A stretch of 64,000 bases of DNA from Glaciecola sp. UBA983. Its GTDB lineage: Bacteria > Pseudomonadota > Gammaproteobacteria > Enterobacterales > Alteromonadaceae. Where the stretch lies: assembly GCA_002292215.1 (NCBI GenBank), contig DBBN01000126.1:44516-108515 (forward strand), written 5' to 3'. This document shows positions 34,307-43,702 of this stretch, piece after piece; positions within the stretch are counted from its first letter, which is position 1, and each line of letters opens with the position of its first letter. The notes under the pieces were generated by a model. The model saw only the letters and a program-made list of their open reading frames with translations. It ran no database searches and was not told the origin of the DNA. Made by a program: the position numbers and the translations under genes.

Positions 34307-35713
34307 ATGGCGCAATTTTTTAAAGCCAATAAACCTAAACGTCGCGGCACGCCATCATTACCGGCACTGACCATTACGATTGACGCCTTAACATTACAAG
34401 GTCAGGGCTTATGTAAATCGCATGTGCCGATCATTATTGTTGATGGCGCATTACCAGGCGAAACCGTTAAAGTTTCAGTGACCCAGCAAAAGAAAAAAGT
34501 GTGGTTTGCTAAAGTATTGCAAGTACTTGAGTCTCATCCACAGCGGATTGCCGCACCATGCATGTTTGCCCAAGATCATACGCCAAAACAAACACCAATA
34601 TGTGGCGGTTGTCAGTTACAATATGTCGAGCCTGAAGCATTATTGACACTCAAAGAAACTGCTATTTCCGATTATGCCACGCATGTGTTACCCCTGACTG
34701 AATTACCTTGGCTCAAGCCGGTATTGAGCTCTGATGCGTATCGTCGTAAAGCACGCTTAGCGATTGATGCTCGTGATGCTAACAATATCAAAGTAGGTTT
34801 TCGCCAAGCACACAGCAATAACGTCTTAGCGATCGATCATTGTCTGGTGCTAGATCCACGTTTGCAACCAGTACTGAGTTATATTCAAGCCCATTGCCAG
34901 CAATGGGGATGGCTTAGCAACGTCGGTCACATGACACTGTTCGCAGCAGATAATGAAACGGTGTTAGCCTTGAATGCACAACGCCATCTCAATGCTGATG
35001 CATTAAGTGCGCTGTCAGAATTAGAAGCACAATTAGCAATCCGTGTTGCGGTGCATCAACAAGGATTGGTCAACGCCCCTAAAAAAGCCGCTAAGTGGTA
35101 TTTTTTACCGGCTTCAGGGCAAACTGACGCAGGTGCGTTAACCGTCCCTGATTTGTGGCTGTCTTCGATTGACGATTGTCGTTATCCGGTTGATTTAGAT
35201 GATTTTGTTCAAATAAACAAAAAACTTAATGAACAGATGGTTAGTGCGGCAGTGTCGTCACTGGAACTGACTGCCACCGATCGAGTCTTAGATCTATTCT
35301 GTGGTGCAGGTAATTTTACTCTACCGATTGCTCGTCATGCTGAATACGTATTAGGGATTGAAGGTGTACCAACTATGGTGCAACAAGCGCAACGCGGCGC
35401 ACAAACTTGTGGCATAAATAATGTCGAGTTTATTCATGCGGATCTAACGACTTCCGCTGCCTTGGATAAAATAAAGGCTGCGAACGTCAATAAACTACTG
35501 CTCGACCCCTCGCGTGAAGGGGCTAATGCAGTGCTTGAGTGCTTACAATACAGTGACTTAGAAAAAATTGTGTATGTTTCTTGCAACCCCCAATCGTGGG
35601 TGCATGATTGTGCATTAATTATGGCAAATGGCTTTACCCTTGAGCAGGTGCAAAGTTTTGACATGTTTAAAGGCACGACGCATACTGAATTATTGAGTGT
35701 ATTTATACGTTAA
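34307..35713 (+). CDS. rlmD: 23S rRNA (uracil(1939)-C(5))-methyltransferase
   Basis: RumA/RlmD RNA methyltransferase of 468 residues. An N-terminal TRAM-like domain (about 20-75, LQGQGLCKSHVPIIIVDGALPGE) precedes an iron-sulfur cluster region with Cys in CMFAQDH and CGGCQLQY. The Rossmann domain has LDLFCGAGNFTLPIA and DPSREGA, and the catalytic Cys is in VYVSCNPQSWVHD. It sits two bases after acpS and 23 before relA. In E. coli rlmD also precedes relA and mazG. Confidence 0.95.
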   Translation: MAQFFKANKPKRRGTPSLPALTITIDALTLQGQGLCKSHVPIIIVDGALPGETVKVSVTQQKKKVWFAKVLQVLESHPQRIAAPCMFAQDHTPKQTPICGGCQLQYVEPEALLTLKETAISDYATHVLPLTELPWLKPVLSSDAYRRKARLAIDARDANNIKVGFRQAHSNNVLAIDHCLVLDPRLQPVLSYIQAHCQQWGWLSNVGHMTLFAADNETVLALNAQRHLNADALSALSELEAQLAIRVAVHQQGLVNAPKKAAKWYFLPASGQTDAGALTVPDLWLSSIDDCRYPVDLDDFVQINKKLNEQMVSAAVSSLELTATDRVLDLFCGAGNFTLPIARHAEYVLGIEGVPTMVQQAQRGAQTCGINNVEFIHADLTTSAALDKIKAANVNKLLLDPSREGANAVLECLQYSDLEKIVYVSCNPQSWVHDCALIMANGFTLEQVQSFDMFKGTTHTELLSVFIR

Positions 35714-35736
35714 ACGGATAAACCAAAGGACACGGT

Positions 35737-37896
35737 GTGGTAACGATTAGAACGGTGCATCAACCTCAACGCCCTAGCTTTGATACATGGCTTGCTGGAC
35801 TTGCGGTATCTGACGCAACACGAGAAAAATTAGCATCCATTTCAGACCAACCGGAGCTGTTGCTAATTGGTCAAGAAATGGTTGAGATCCTCCATGAACT
35901 TAATATGGATGATGAGACGTTGCAAGCTGCGCTAGTGTTTCCCTATTGTGAAATGCATGCCTTGAGCGATGCCGATATTGAAACTGAATTTGGTCGTCCT
36001 ATCGCCGATTTGGTGGATGGTGTGCGTCAAATGGATGCAATCAAAGCGCTCCATGGCAAACATCAACATAATGAACAACAAGTTGATAATATCCGAAAAA
36101 TGCTCATTTCGATGGTGGCAGACGTACGCGCTGTGGTTATCAAAATGGCAGAACGGATCTGTACGTTACAACAAGTCAAAGAAGCCGATGAAGAAACCCG
36201 CGTGTTGGTTGCTCGTGAATGCTCAGCGATTTATGCTCCTTTAGCAAACCGCCTTGGGATCGGGCAGCTTAAATGGGAGCTTGAAGATCTCGCATTTCGC
36301 TATCTACACCCTAAACGCTATATCGAAATCGCCCAATGGCTCGATGAAAAGCGTGCCGATCGACAAGATTATATTAATCACTTTGTATCCTCATTATCTG
36401 CTACGCTAAAAGCGAACAATGTCGATGCGCAAGTATTTGGTCGACCTAAACATATTTATAGCATTTATAAAAAAATGCAGAAGAAAAACCTCTCGTTTGA
36501 ACAGTTATTTGATATTCGTGCTGTACGTATTATAGCTAAGACCTTACAAGACTGTTATGCAGTTTTAGGCGAAGTTCATGCGACTTACCAGCATATTCCC
36601 AACGAGTTTGATGATTATATCGCCACACCCAAACCTAATGGCTATCAGTCTATTCATACGGTCATAAAAGGACCTGAAGGGCGCACAATCGAGATCCAAA
36701 TTCGTACCCAAAAAATGCATGATGATGCTGAACTCGGGGTCGCTGCTCATTGGAAATACAAAGAAGAGCACACCAGTAAACTCTCAGCTGCCGAAGAACG
36801 CATTAATTGGTTACGTAAAATTTTAGCGTGGCAAGAAGAAGTTGCCGAATCTGGTGATATTGTCGAAGAGTTCCGTTCGCAAGTCTTTGATGATCGTGTT
36901 TATGTGTTTACACCCACGGGTGATGTGATTGATTTGCCGGTGGATTCAACGCCGTTAGATTTTGCGTATTACATCCACTCTAATGTGGGGCATCGCTGTA
37001 TCGGGGCTAAAATTGATGGGCGTATTGTGCCATTTACCTACCAGTTACAAAGTGGCGATCAGGTTGAAATTTTAACCGGAAAACAAATGAATCCGTCGCG
37101 TGATTGGATGCACCCAGGCTTAGGCTATGTTCACTCGTCGCGTGCGCGCGCCAAGATCCATACTTACTTTAAGAAATTAGACAAAGATCAGCATCTTGCT
37201 GCTGGTAAAGACCTCATTGAGCGTGAGCTGGCGAAGCTTAATTTACACCTAAAAGATGTGGCTAAAGCCGTCGAAAAATTCAATATGAAAACCAGTGATG
37301 ATCTGATTGCTGCTGTCGGTGCTGGTGATGTTCGGGTCATGTCTTTAGTGCATTTTTTACAACAGTTACTGTGTCCTGAGCCTGAATTAAAGACCCAAGA
37401 TGTTATCACCAAAACAAGAATCAAACGCCAAACTAAACAAGGTAATAATAACACCATAGAAGTTGAAGGGGTGGGGCACTTAATGAGCCAGCTGGCGAAT
37501 TGTTGTCAACCTATCCCCGGTGAGCCCATCCTTGGTTATATCACGCAAGGGCGTGGGGTCAGTGTGCATAAAAGTGATTGCGATCAGCTCGCGCATTTAT
37601 TGACGATGCATCCTGAACGGGAAATTGACGTCAATTGGTCGAGCGATATCTCTGTTGGGTTTGCAGCTGAGTTACATTTGAAATGCCATGATCGAACCGG
37701 CATTTTAAAAGACATTACGACGATCCTAGGCAATGACAAAGTGCCAGTGTTGGGGATCAATTCAAATAGTGATACGACGCAAAATACCTGTGAAATTGAT
37801 TTGAAAATCGAAATAAAAGACGTCAATCGATTAGCACAGCTGATCAGTAAATTACGTAAAATCCGTTCAGTCACAGACGTTTATAAGACATCGTGA
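35737..37896 (+). CDS. relA: (p)ppGpp synthetase I, RelA
   Basis: Ribosome-associated stringent-response synthetase, 719 residues. The N-terminal HD-type region is inactive-looking, with FPYCE where a hydrolase would keep the His-Asp pair, as expected for RelA rather than SpoT. The synthetase domain (about 220-340) includes RPKHIYSIYKKMQKK and PNGYQSIHTVI. A TGS domain follows (VYVFTPTGDVIDLP), then helical and zinc-finger-like parts (ANCCQPIPGEPILG) and a C-terminal ACT domain. GTG start with AAAGGA upstream. Same order as E. coli: rlmD, relA, mazG. Confidence 0.96.
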   Translation: MVTIRTVHQPQRPSFDTWLAGLAVSDATREKLASISDQPELLLIGQEMVEILHELNMDDETLQAALVFPYCEMHALSDADIETEFGRPIADLVDGVRQMDAIKALHGKHQHNEQQVDNIRKMLISMVADVRAVVIKMAERICTLQQVKEADEETRVLVARECSAIYAPLANRLGIGQLKWELEDLAFRYLHPKRYIEIAQWLDEKRADRQDYINHFVSSLSATLKANNVDAQVFGRPKHIYSIYKKMQKKNLSFEQLFDIRAVRIIAKTLQDCYAVLGEVHATYQHIPNEFDDYIATPKPNGYQSIHTVIKGPEGRTIEIQIRTQKMHDDAELGVAAHWKYKEEHTSKLSAAEERINWLRKILAWQEEVAESGDIVEEFRSQVFDDRVYVFTPTGDVIDLPVDSTPLDFAYYIHSNVGHRCIGAKIDGRIVPFTYQLQSGDQVEILTGKQMNPSRDWMHPGLGYVHSSRARAKIHTYFKKLDKDQHLAAGKDLIERELAKLNLHLKDVAKAVEKFNMKTSDDLIAAVGAGDVRVMSLVHFLQQLLCPEPELKTQDVITKTRIKRQTKQGNNNTIEVEGVGHLMSQLANCCQPIPGEPILGYITQGRGVSVHKSDCDQLAHLLTMHPEREIDVNWSSDISVGFAAELHLKCHDRTGILKDITTILGNDKVPVLGINSNSDTTQNTCEIDLKIEIKDVNRLAQLISKLRKIRSVTDVYKTS

Positions 37897-37921
37897 TCGC
37901 TAAAAAAAATATAAGAGTATT

Positions 37922-38755
37922 ATGCAATCACATCAACGCCAACAATTTATCGATTTAACCCAATCTGATCCGGTGACGGCGTTAGTCAAGATAATGCAAC
38001 AACTGCGTGATCCGCACTCAGGCTGTCCGTGGGATATTGGACAAACGATGCAAACCATCATTCCGCATACAATCGAAGAAACGTATGAAGTCGCAGATGC
38101 GATTTACTCTGGAGATCCCCAGCATATAAAAGAAGAGCTTGGTGATTTATTATTTCAAGTGGTGTTTTATGCGCAGTTAGGGCAAGAGCAAGGTTGGTTT
38201 GATTTTGATGATGTCGCTCAAGGCATGTGTAACAAACTCATTCGTCGTCATCCGCATGTTTTTACTGACCAATCGGAGTTAACTGCGCAGCAGGTTGAAG
38301 CTCAATGGGATGCGATAAAACAAACTGAAAAAGCGGGTTTACCCATTCCCACTTCTATTTTAGCTAATATCCCAACGGGTATGACGCCACTCATGCAAGC
38401 GCATAAAATTCAAAAAGCGTGTGCCAAAGTCGGCTTTGATTGGTCTGATATTGCACCTGTTGCGGATAAAGTAAAAGAAGAACTTGCTGAAGTGCAAGCT
38501 GCGATTGCATCAGGCGACCAAGCGCATGTCCAAGAAGAAATTGGAGATCTGTTATTTGCGGTCGTTAATTTAGCGAGGCATGCAGGGGTTAAAAGTGAAG
38601 TGGCTTTGCAACAAGCCAATCGAAAGTTCACTGCACGCTTTATGCAAGTAGAAGCACTCGTCGCGGCTGACCAACACGATATGCAATCGCTCGAACTTGA
38701 TAGTTTAGAAGCGTATTGGCAGCAAGTTAAACGCTCAGAGTCACAACCTAAGTAG
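37922..38755 (+). CDS. mazG: Nucleoside triphosphate pyrophosphohydrolase MazG
   Basis: All-alpha NTP pyrophosphohydrolase, 277 residues (E. coli 263), that hydrolyses NTPs and influences ppGpp levels. Two MazG domains are readable: residues about 20-120 (LRDPHSGCPWDIGQTMQTI, EETYEVADAI, EELGDLLFQVVFYAQL) and about 165-260 (KVGFDWSDIAP, VKEELAEVQAAI, EEIGDLLFAVVNLARHAG). The EExxE and ExxD metal-binding motifs occur in both. It is the last gene of the long plus-strand run beginning at djlA; in E. coli it is followed by pyrG, here by a convergent fusion gene. Confidence 0.96.
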   Translation: MQSHQRQQFIDLTQSDPVTALVKIMQQLRDPHSGCPWDIGQTMQTIIPHTIEETYEVADAIYSGDPQHIKEELGDLLFQVVFYAQLGQEQGWFDFDDVAQGMCNKLIRRHPHVFTDQSELTAQQVEAQWDAIKQTEKAGLPIPTSILANIPTGMTPLMQAHKIQKACAKVGFDWSDIAPVADKVKEELAEVQAAIASGDQAHVQEEIGDLLFAVVNLARHAGVKSEVALQQANRKFTARFMQVEALVAADQHDMQSLELDSLEAYWQQVKRSESQPK

Positions 38756-38777
38756 TTAAGTGAAACCATGTAGATAA

Positions 38778-39980
38778 TTAACTAAGCAGCACTGTAGCTT
38801 GTAACCGAGTACGTCCAAAGCGTGACATTTTCTCAAATTCCTCATTTGCAATGGGTAAATATTGACAGTCCATCGGACTTTCACTGCCGTCTTCTTGAAT
38901 GAAATACGGGTCATGCACGAAAATACAATGGGCGTCGTAACCAGACATGACGACCCAATGGGGCGATTTACTTTGATCCATTCGATAAGTGCTAATCAGA
39001 ATAAGCGGCAAGGCGCCATCATCAAACGCTGCGGTTAACTCTTTGAGTGACAGCGTGCTATAGGTGACAGGTATGGCTTGTTCAGTGCATTGACGGGTGA
39101 AACTCTCGTGCACCCGTGTAATGACTTCTTTTTTTAAAATATCTCGAACACCATCAACGAACAGCGGATTAGCATCACTAAGGTAAACTTGCGCATCCAA
39201 ACCACGTTTTTTAGCCGCTAAGGCCAATCCCATAGGGTGACAGCCGCCGTGCCCCGATGTCATAAAGATCGTTGTGGCTTCGCGCCAAATATCCAATTCG
39301 TCTTCAGGAGTGACAGGGTAATAGGGTTGTAATGCACGCAATGCCATTTGTAATGATGCTGGGCCACAGGTAAAAGGTGTGCCTTGCGCTACCCACGGAA
39401 CAAGTCTCGAAGTATGTGCAGGCGCAGCACCATGTAAACGTTTTTGCATTCTAATAGCATTAGTATGATCCTCATAATAATCATTATATTGACCAAATAC
39501 ACGATATCCGAGCTTTTTATACAGCCCAATCGCTTGGCTGTTGGCATCACTGACTTCCAGACGCAAAATACGACGACCACGGCTTATCGCAATGTCTTCA
39601 CAATTGTGGATGAGTGCTTGGCCAACACCTAAATTACGTGCCTGATTGGCGACTGCAATAGAATATAAGCGTGTTAAGCTCGTTCCGTGACGCAGATGCA
39701 TCAATGCATAGCCCAATAACGCGGGTGTGCCATTATCATTACCCGCGGTATGGGTTTCGGCAATAATTAACTCTGAAGCCGAACTGGTAATGGCATGCCG
39801 AAAGCTACGTCTGTTTAAGCGATCACAATTAAATGCCTGAGTCTCTAATTGTAATAATGCCGCTACATCGGCAAGGATCGCAGGACGGATAGTCATTGGC
39901 TGATCCGGCGAAGCTAATGTGCTGTTTGGATCAGGCGTTACACTCAGCGCTGGCTTGTGTGCTTGGGAAATAGTTTTCAT
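38778..39980 (-). CDS. GNAT N-acetyltransferase fused to C39-like cysteine peptidase
   Basis: A 400-residue two-domain enzyme. Residues about 29-178 are a GNAT/RimI-type acyltransferase with the acyl-CoA loop ARNLGVGQALI and the motif VSDANSQAIGLYKKLGYR. Residues about 195-400 are a C39/papain-like peptidase: Cys205 in TPFTCGPASLQMALRAL, His341 in SPHWVVMSGYD and Asp357 in FVHDPYF. No membrane segments. ATG at 39980 gives a 28-residue Pro/Ser-rich leader; an ATG at 39896 just before the GNAT domain has GGAT upstream and may be the true start. It is divergent from a RimK-like ligase gene, a pairing known in several proteobacteria and predicted to act in peptide synthesis or modification. Substrate unknown. 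Confidence 0.85.
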   Translation of the reverse strand: MKTISQAHKPALSVTPDPNSTLASPDQPMTIRPAILADVAALLQLETQAFNCDRLNRRSFRHAITSSASELIIAETHTAGNDNGTPALLGYALMHLRHGTSLTRLYSIAVANQARNLGVGQALIHNCEDIAISRGRRILRLEVSDANSQAIGLYKKLGYRVFGQYNDYYEDHTNAIRMQKRLHGAAPAHTSRLVPWVAQGTPFTCGPASLQMALRALQPYYPVTPEDELDIWREATTIFMTSGHGGCHPMGLALAAKKRGLDAQVYLSDANPLFVDGVRDILKKEVITRVHESFTRQCTEQAIPVTYSTLSLKELTAAFDDGALPLILISTYRMDQSKSPHWVVMSGYDAHCIFVHDPYFIQEDGSESPMDCQYLPIANEEFEKMSRFGRTRLQATVLLS

Positions 39981-40216
39981 AAAATAATGACAGTGATAGA
40001 TGCACTGAGTTTATGCCTAAGTGGGAGTAAAATACACTATTATTTACGCAAAAAATAATTGCTTTTTAGCACATTATTTTGATTGTCAAATACTGCAAAT
40101 AAGCGCAATATCGCAACTACAAGCGTAACTGTTATAGTCGCTCTTTTAGAGCTATATCAGAGCAGTATCAGACCTGTATTAAAACTATATTTCATCAATA
40201 AGGATAGCATTTACCG

Positions 40217-41707
40217 ATGGCACAAACTTACATTGTCATTGATCAGCCCAAAGATTGGTCTGCTTTTTTCCCAAGTGAGCGTGTAATCACTTTTTCTCAA
40301 TACCTCAACATGACCAATAAACAACAGGGTCGTGTGCGAGTCATTAATTTATGTAAAAGCACTAAGTATTTGTCAGACGGATATTATTGCTCGTTATTGG
40401 CTGAAAGTCGTGGGCATCATGTGATGCCGTCTGTCCGGGTACTTAATGATATTAGTAAAAAAGCATTGTATAAAATGCAAGTAGCACAGTTGTTGCCTAA
40501 TCTGGCTGAACGCTTAGGCACACCAGAGCAACCAACAGAAATCAAATTTCATTGTGTGTTTGGGCATACCCCGCAACCAGAGATGCAAGAATTTGCACGC
40601 AAATTATTTGAAGCATTGCCTTGTCCAGTTTTAGAGGTGACCATCAAGTTTCGAAAAACATGGCAAGTGAGTGATTTAAAAATTGTCTCCCACCATGCAC
40701 TAGATGATGCCTTAGAGACCCTGTTTGCGGAGTCGTTAGAAACGTTCAGTAATAAAGTGTGGAATAAATCTCGCAATATGCGCACGGCAAAGTTCGATTT
40801 AGCCATGTTAGTGAATGAACATGAAGCCATGCCGCCAAGTGACGCACAAGCACTGAAGAAATTCATTCAAGCAGGCAAGCAGTTAGGTATTCAAGTGGAT
40901 ATGATCAGCCCTAAAGATATTATGCGTTTACCGGAATACGATGCCTTGTTTATCCGTGAAACCACCAATATTGATCATCATACTTATCAATTTGCGAAAA
41001 AAGCTGAGCAAGAAGGCTTAGTTGTCATGGATGATCCTCAGTCTATTATGCGCTGCACCAATAAAGTGTATTTAGCCGATTTATTTGCGACGCACAAAGT
41101 ACCTTGCCCCAAAACTCGAATTGTACATAAGGGTGAAAAACACCTTGAAGACGCATTAGAAGCCTTGATTGATTACCCTATGGTCGTCAAAATTCCGGAT
41201 GGTGCTTTTTCTCGAGGGGTGATTAAGGCCAAAGATCGCGCATCATTGACGGAAAGTTTACACACGTTATTTAAAAAATCGTCACTGTTGTTAGTGCAAG
41301 AATATCTCTATACAGAATTTGATTGGCGGATCGGAATGCTCAATAATAAGCCTATTTATGCCTGTCGATATTTTATGGTAAAAGATCATTGGCAGATTTA
41401 TCAGCATAATGAAAATAGCAGTGATAGTGGCGGTTTTGAAACGATTCCGACATTTGAAGTTCCACGCCGTGTCTTACAAGCAGCGATTGCAGCAACTAAA
41501 CCGATAGGTGATGGATTGTATGGAGTGGATATTAAAGAGATTAATGGTCGTGGCTATGTTATTGAAGTCAATGATAACCCGAGCATAGATCGAGGTGTCG
41601 AAGATAAGTACTTAGGTGATGAATTATATATGTTGATCATGGCTGAATTTTTGCGACGGATGCAAGCACAGCGCAGTTTACATCAATCTAAAGGGTACAT
41701 TGGTTAA
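40217..41707 (+). CDS. RimK-like ATP-grasp ligase with N-terminal RLAN-type domain
   Basis: A 496-residue predicted amide ligase. The N-terminal part (about 1-165) is the conserved RimK-like ATP-grasp N-terminal (RLAN) type region (RVINLCKSTKYLSDGYYCSLLAESRGHHVMP), then a linker, a RimK-like pre-ATP-grasp region (DALFIRETTNIDHHTYQFA) and the ATP-grasp core (about 275-480): YPMVVKIPDGAFSRGVIK, LLLVQEYLYTEFDWRIG and the metal-binding VIEVNDNPSIDRGVED. E. coli RimK is about 300 residues, so this is a different subfamily. It probably joins an amino acid to a peptide or small acceptor. AGGA lies 12 bases before the ATG. Divergent from the GNAT-C39 gene across 236 bp. Confidence 0.88.
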   Translation: MAQTYIVIDQPKDWSAFFPSERVITFSQYLNMTNKQQGRVRVINLCKSTKYLSDGYYCSLLAESRGHHVMPSVRVLNDISKKALYKMQVAQLLPNLAERLGTPEQPTEIKFHCVFGHTPQPEMQEFARKLFEALPCPVLEVTIKFRKTWQVSDLKIVSHHALDDALETLFAESLETFSNKVWNKSRNMRTAKFDLAMLVNEHEAMPPSDAQALKKFIQAGKQLGIQVDMISPKDIMRLPEYDALFIRETTNIDHHTYQFAKKAEQEGLVVMDDPQSIMRCTNKVYLADLFATHKVPCPKTRIVHKGEKHLEDALEALIDYPMVVKIPDGAFSRGVIKAKDRASLTESLHTLFKKSSLLLVQEYLYTEFDWRIGMLNNKPIYACRYFMVKDHWQIYQHNENSSDSGGFETIPTFEVPRRVLQAAIAATKPIGDGLYGVDIKEINGRGYVIEVNDNPSIDRGVEDKYLGDELYMLIMAEFLRRMQAQRSLHQSKGYIG

Positions 41708-41746
41708 TTAATTAACAAAAACACTTTAAATCTTGACCAAATCGCG

Positions 41747-41889
41747 TATAATTTTGCGCCTGCCCAGTTACACCCATCTGTGGGAAGATGGAAGGATCAA
41801 TAGACTCGAAGGGGTCGACAGTTGATTTGGCGTGTTTTTACATGGTGTAAAAGCATTCGTAACGTTTTAAAATTCGGGTGAATTTAACA
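41747..41889 (+). promoter_or_regulatory. rplM promoter element and structured 5' leader
   Basis: TATAAT at 41747-41752 is a good -10; the TTGACC at 41733 is too close (8 bp) to serve as its -35. Downstream, the roughly 130-nt leader can form two hairpins: CCATCT/AGATGG (41774-41779 with 41786-41791) and TTTTACA/TGTAAAA (41836-41842 with 41846-41852). In E. coli L13 represses its own operon through the leader, so an autogenous site here is plausible but not shown. Confidence 0.5.
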
Positions 41890-42318
41890 ATGAAAACTTT
41901 TGTTGCAAAACCAGAAACAGTTCAACATGACTGGTATGTAGTTGACGCTGCAGACAAAACATTAGGTCGCTTAGCGGCTGAAATCGCACTACGTTTACGT
42001 GGTAAACATAAGCCAGAGTATACACCTCACGTGGATACTGGTGACTATATTGTTGTCGTAAATGCAGAAAAAATTACTGTTACTGGTAATAAAGCCAAAG
42101 GTAAAATCTATTACTCACACTCTGGTTACCCAGGTGGCTTAAAAGATACTACATTTGAAAAATTAATTGCTAAGAAGCCAGAAATGGTTTTAGAAAAAGC
42201 AGTTAAAGGCATGTTGCCAAAAGGCCCACTAGGTCGTGCGATGTTCCGTAAACTTAAAGTTTATGCTGGAACTGAACATAACCATGCGGCTCAACAGCCT
42301 CAAGTACTAGACATTTAA
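41890..42318 (+). CDS. rplM: 50S ribosomal protein L13
   Basis: 142 residues, exactly the E. coli length. ATG at 41890 was chosen because it gives [12 protein letters not shown], matching the E. coli start; the frame extends back to a GTG four codons earlier without support. Diagnostic stretches: [54 protein letters not shown] and the C-terminal [13 protein letters not shown]. Early-assembling large-subunit protein; forms an operon with rpsI 11 bases downstream. Confidence 0.98.
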   Translation: MKTFVAKPETVQHDWYVVDAADKTLGRLAAEIALRLRGKHKPEYTPHVDTGDYIVVVNAEKITVTGNKAKGKIYYSHSGYPGGLKDTTFEKLIAKKPEMVLEKAVKGMLPKGPLGRAMFRKLKVYAGTEHNHAAQQPQVLDI

Positions 42319-42329
42319 GGAGCGAGACA

Positions 42330-42722
42330 ATGGCAGATACTCAATATTACGGCACAGGTCGCCGCAAAAGCTCTACCGCTCGTGTTTTCTTACGTCCAGG
42401 TACAGGCAATATAGTAATCAACAAACGTCCAATTGATGTATTCTTTGGTCGTGAAACAGCACGTATGGTTGTTCGTCAACCGTTAGAGCTAGTTGAAATG
42501 ACAGAAAAATTTGACTTATACGTCACCGTAGCCGGTGGTGGTATTTCTGGTCAAGCCGGTGCTATTCGCCACGGTATTACGCGTGCATTGATGGAATTTG
42601 ATGAGACTTTACGTCCAGCTCTTCGTCAAGCAGGCTTCGTTACGCGTGATGCGCGTAAAGTTGAGCGTAAGAAAGTCGGTCTACACAAAGCGCGTAAGCG
42701 TCCACAGTTCTCAAAACGTTAA
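42330..42722 (+). CDS. rpsI: 30S ribosomal protein S9
   Basis: 130 residues, same as E. coli S9, with a clear AAGGAG upstream. Diagnostic stretches: [56 protein letters not shown] and the basic C-terminal tail [17 protein letters not shown], which reaches into the ribosomal P site. It is the second gene of the rplM-rpsI operon and is followed by a strong terminator. Confidence 0.98.
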   Translation: MADTQYYGTGRRKSSTARVFLRPGTGNIVINKRPIDVFFGRETARMVVRQPLELVEMTEKFDLYVTVAGGGISGQAGAIRHGITRALMEFDETLRPALRQAGFVTRDARKVERKKVGLHKARKRPQFSKR

Positions 42723-42742
42723 TATTACGTTTACAGTTCTGC

Positions 42743-42772
42743 AAAATGCCACTTCACAGTGGCATTTTTTTT
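42743..42772 (+). terminator. Intrinsic terminator after rplM-rpsI
   Basis: 11-bp perfect stem (AAAATGCCACT / AGTGGCATTTT), TCAC loop and eight T, 20 bases after the rpsI stop. Confidence 0.95.
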
Positions 42773-43069
42773 GCCTTTTTGTTACTAATTGTGCCTTTAT
42801 CACTACGTTATAAATAAAATATTTGTGATAAATCAATGCAATATTCTATGTAAGGCTATATCATTGCGTTACAGAATATCACTGTAAAGCAGATAACCCA
42901 GTAAAGACGAACGTCTTAGCCGATTTTAGTAGATAAATGCCATGATAGACTTGTTTTTATTGAGGCTTTTCTTTACCATTTCGCGCAGTAAATTATATTA
43001 GGTTGTATATCTACCCCGTGTAACTCCTTGCACCTGAGTAAGTATCTTCCAAGTTTTGGAGAAAAGTGG
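42773..43069 (+). promoter_or_regulatory. Upstream region of petABC with FNR-like half-palindrome
   Basis: About 300 bp without a gene. TTGTGATAAATCAA at 42823-42836 has one perfect FNR/EtrA half-site (ATCAA) and one with two mismatches, so it is a weak candidate only. No clear -35/-10 pair was settled on. The petA ribosome binding site GGAGA is at 43058-43062. Confidence 0.3.
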
Positions 43070-43690
43070 ATGAGTAATGTATCAGCAGATGCAAATCAAT
43101 CAGCTTCAAATGAACAACCCCAAAGCAGTAATCGCCGTAAATTTTTAACGGTAGCAACTTCTGTTATTGGTGGCGTCGGCGCCGTTGGCGCGGCGATCCC
43201 ATTTGTAGCTTCATGGAACCCAAGCGCGAAAGCGAAAGCCGCTGGTGCGGATATTGAGGTTGATATAAGCGGTGTAGCACCGGGTCAGTTGATTCGAGTG
43301 ATGTGGCGCTCTAAGCCTGTATGGATTGTGCGTCGTACTCCGGAGTTACTTGCCAGCTTAGAAGGGATTGAAGACCAATTACGTGATCCAAGTTCTGAAC
43401 AAGAACAACAACCTGCTTATGCGCAAAATCGCTATCGTTCGATTAAAGAAGAATACCTAGTATTAGTGGGTATCTGTACGCATTTGGGTTGTTCACCACA
43501 GCATCTTACTGAAGGTGCATTCGCTGAATACGCAGAAGGCGTGCCAGAAGGATTTTTCTGTCCTTGTCACGGTTCTAAATTCGACATGGCTGGCCGCGTA
43601 TTTCAAGGCGTACCAGCACCATTAAACTTAGTTGTGCCACCATATCAGTTTTTGACTGACACGACTTTGTTAATCGGTTCAGATGCATAA
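43070..43690 (+). CDS. petA: Ubiquinol-cytochrome c reductase Rieske iron-sulfur subunit
   Basis: Rieske [2Fe-2S] protein of the bc1 complex, 206 residues. ATG at 43070 has GGAGA seven bases upstream; an extension back to a TTG at 43028 has no support. N-terminal twin-arginine-like signal NRRKFLTVATSVIGGVGAVG also supplies the membrane anchor. Cluster ligands lie in CTHLGC and CPCHGS (Cys and His of each), with the disulfide Cys beside them. Passes electrons from ubiquinol to cytochrome c1. First gene of petABC. Confidence 0.97.
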   Translation: MSNVSADANQSASNEQPQSSNRRKFLTVATSVIGGVGAVGAAIPFVASWNPSAKAKAAGADIEVDISGVAPGQLIRVMWRSKPVWIVRRTPELLASLEGIEDQLRDPSSEQEQQPAYAQNRYRSIKEEYLVLVGICTHLGCSPQHLTEGAFAEYAEGVPEGFFCPCHGSKFDMAGRVFQGVPAPLNLVVPPYQFLTDTTLLIGSDA

Positions 43691-43702
43691 GGGCACAATA
43701 TT

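Noticed and set aside
40083-40286. 67-codon plus-strand frame before the RimK-like gene
   Set aside because: Overlaps the RimK-like start in another frame and looks like promoter-region noise.
41733-41752. TTGACC/TATAAT as a full sigma-70 promoter for rplM
   Set aside because: The spacing is only 8 bp; the -10 was kept without that -35.
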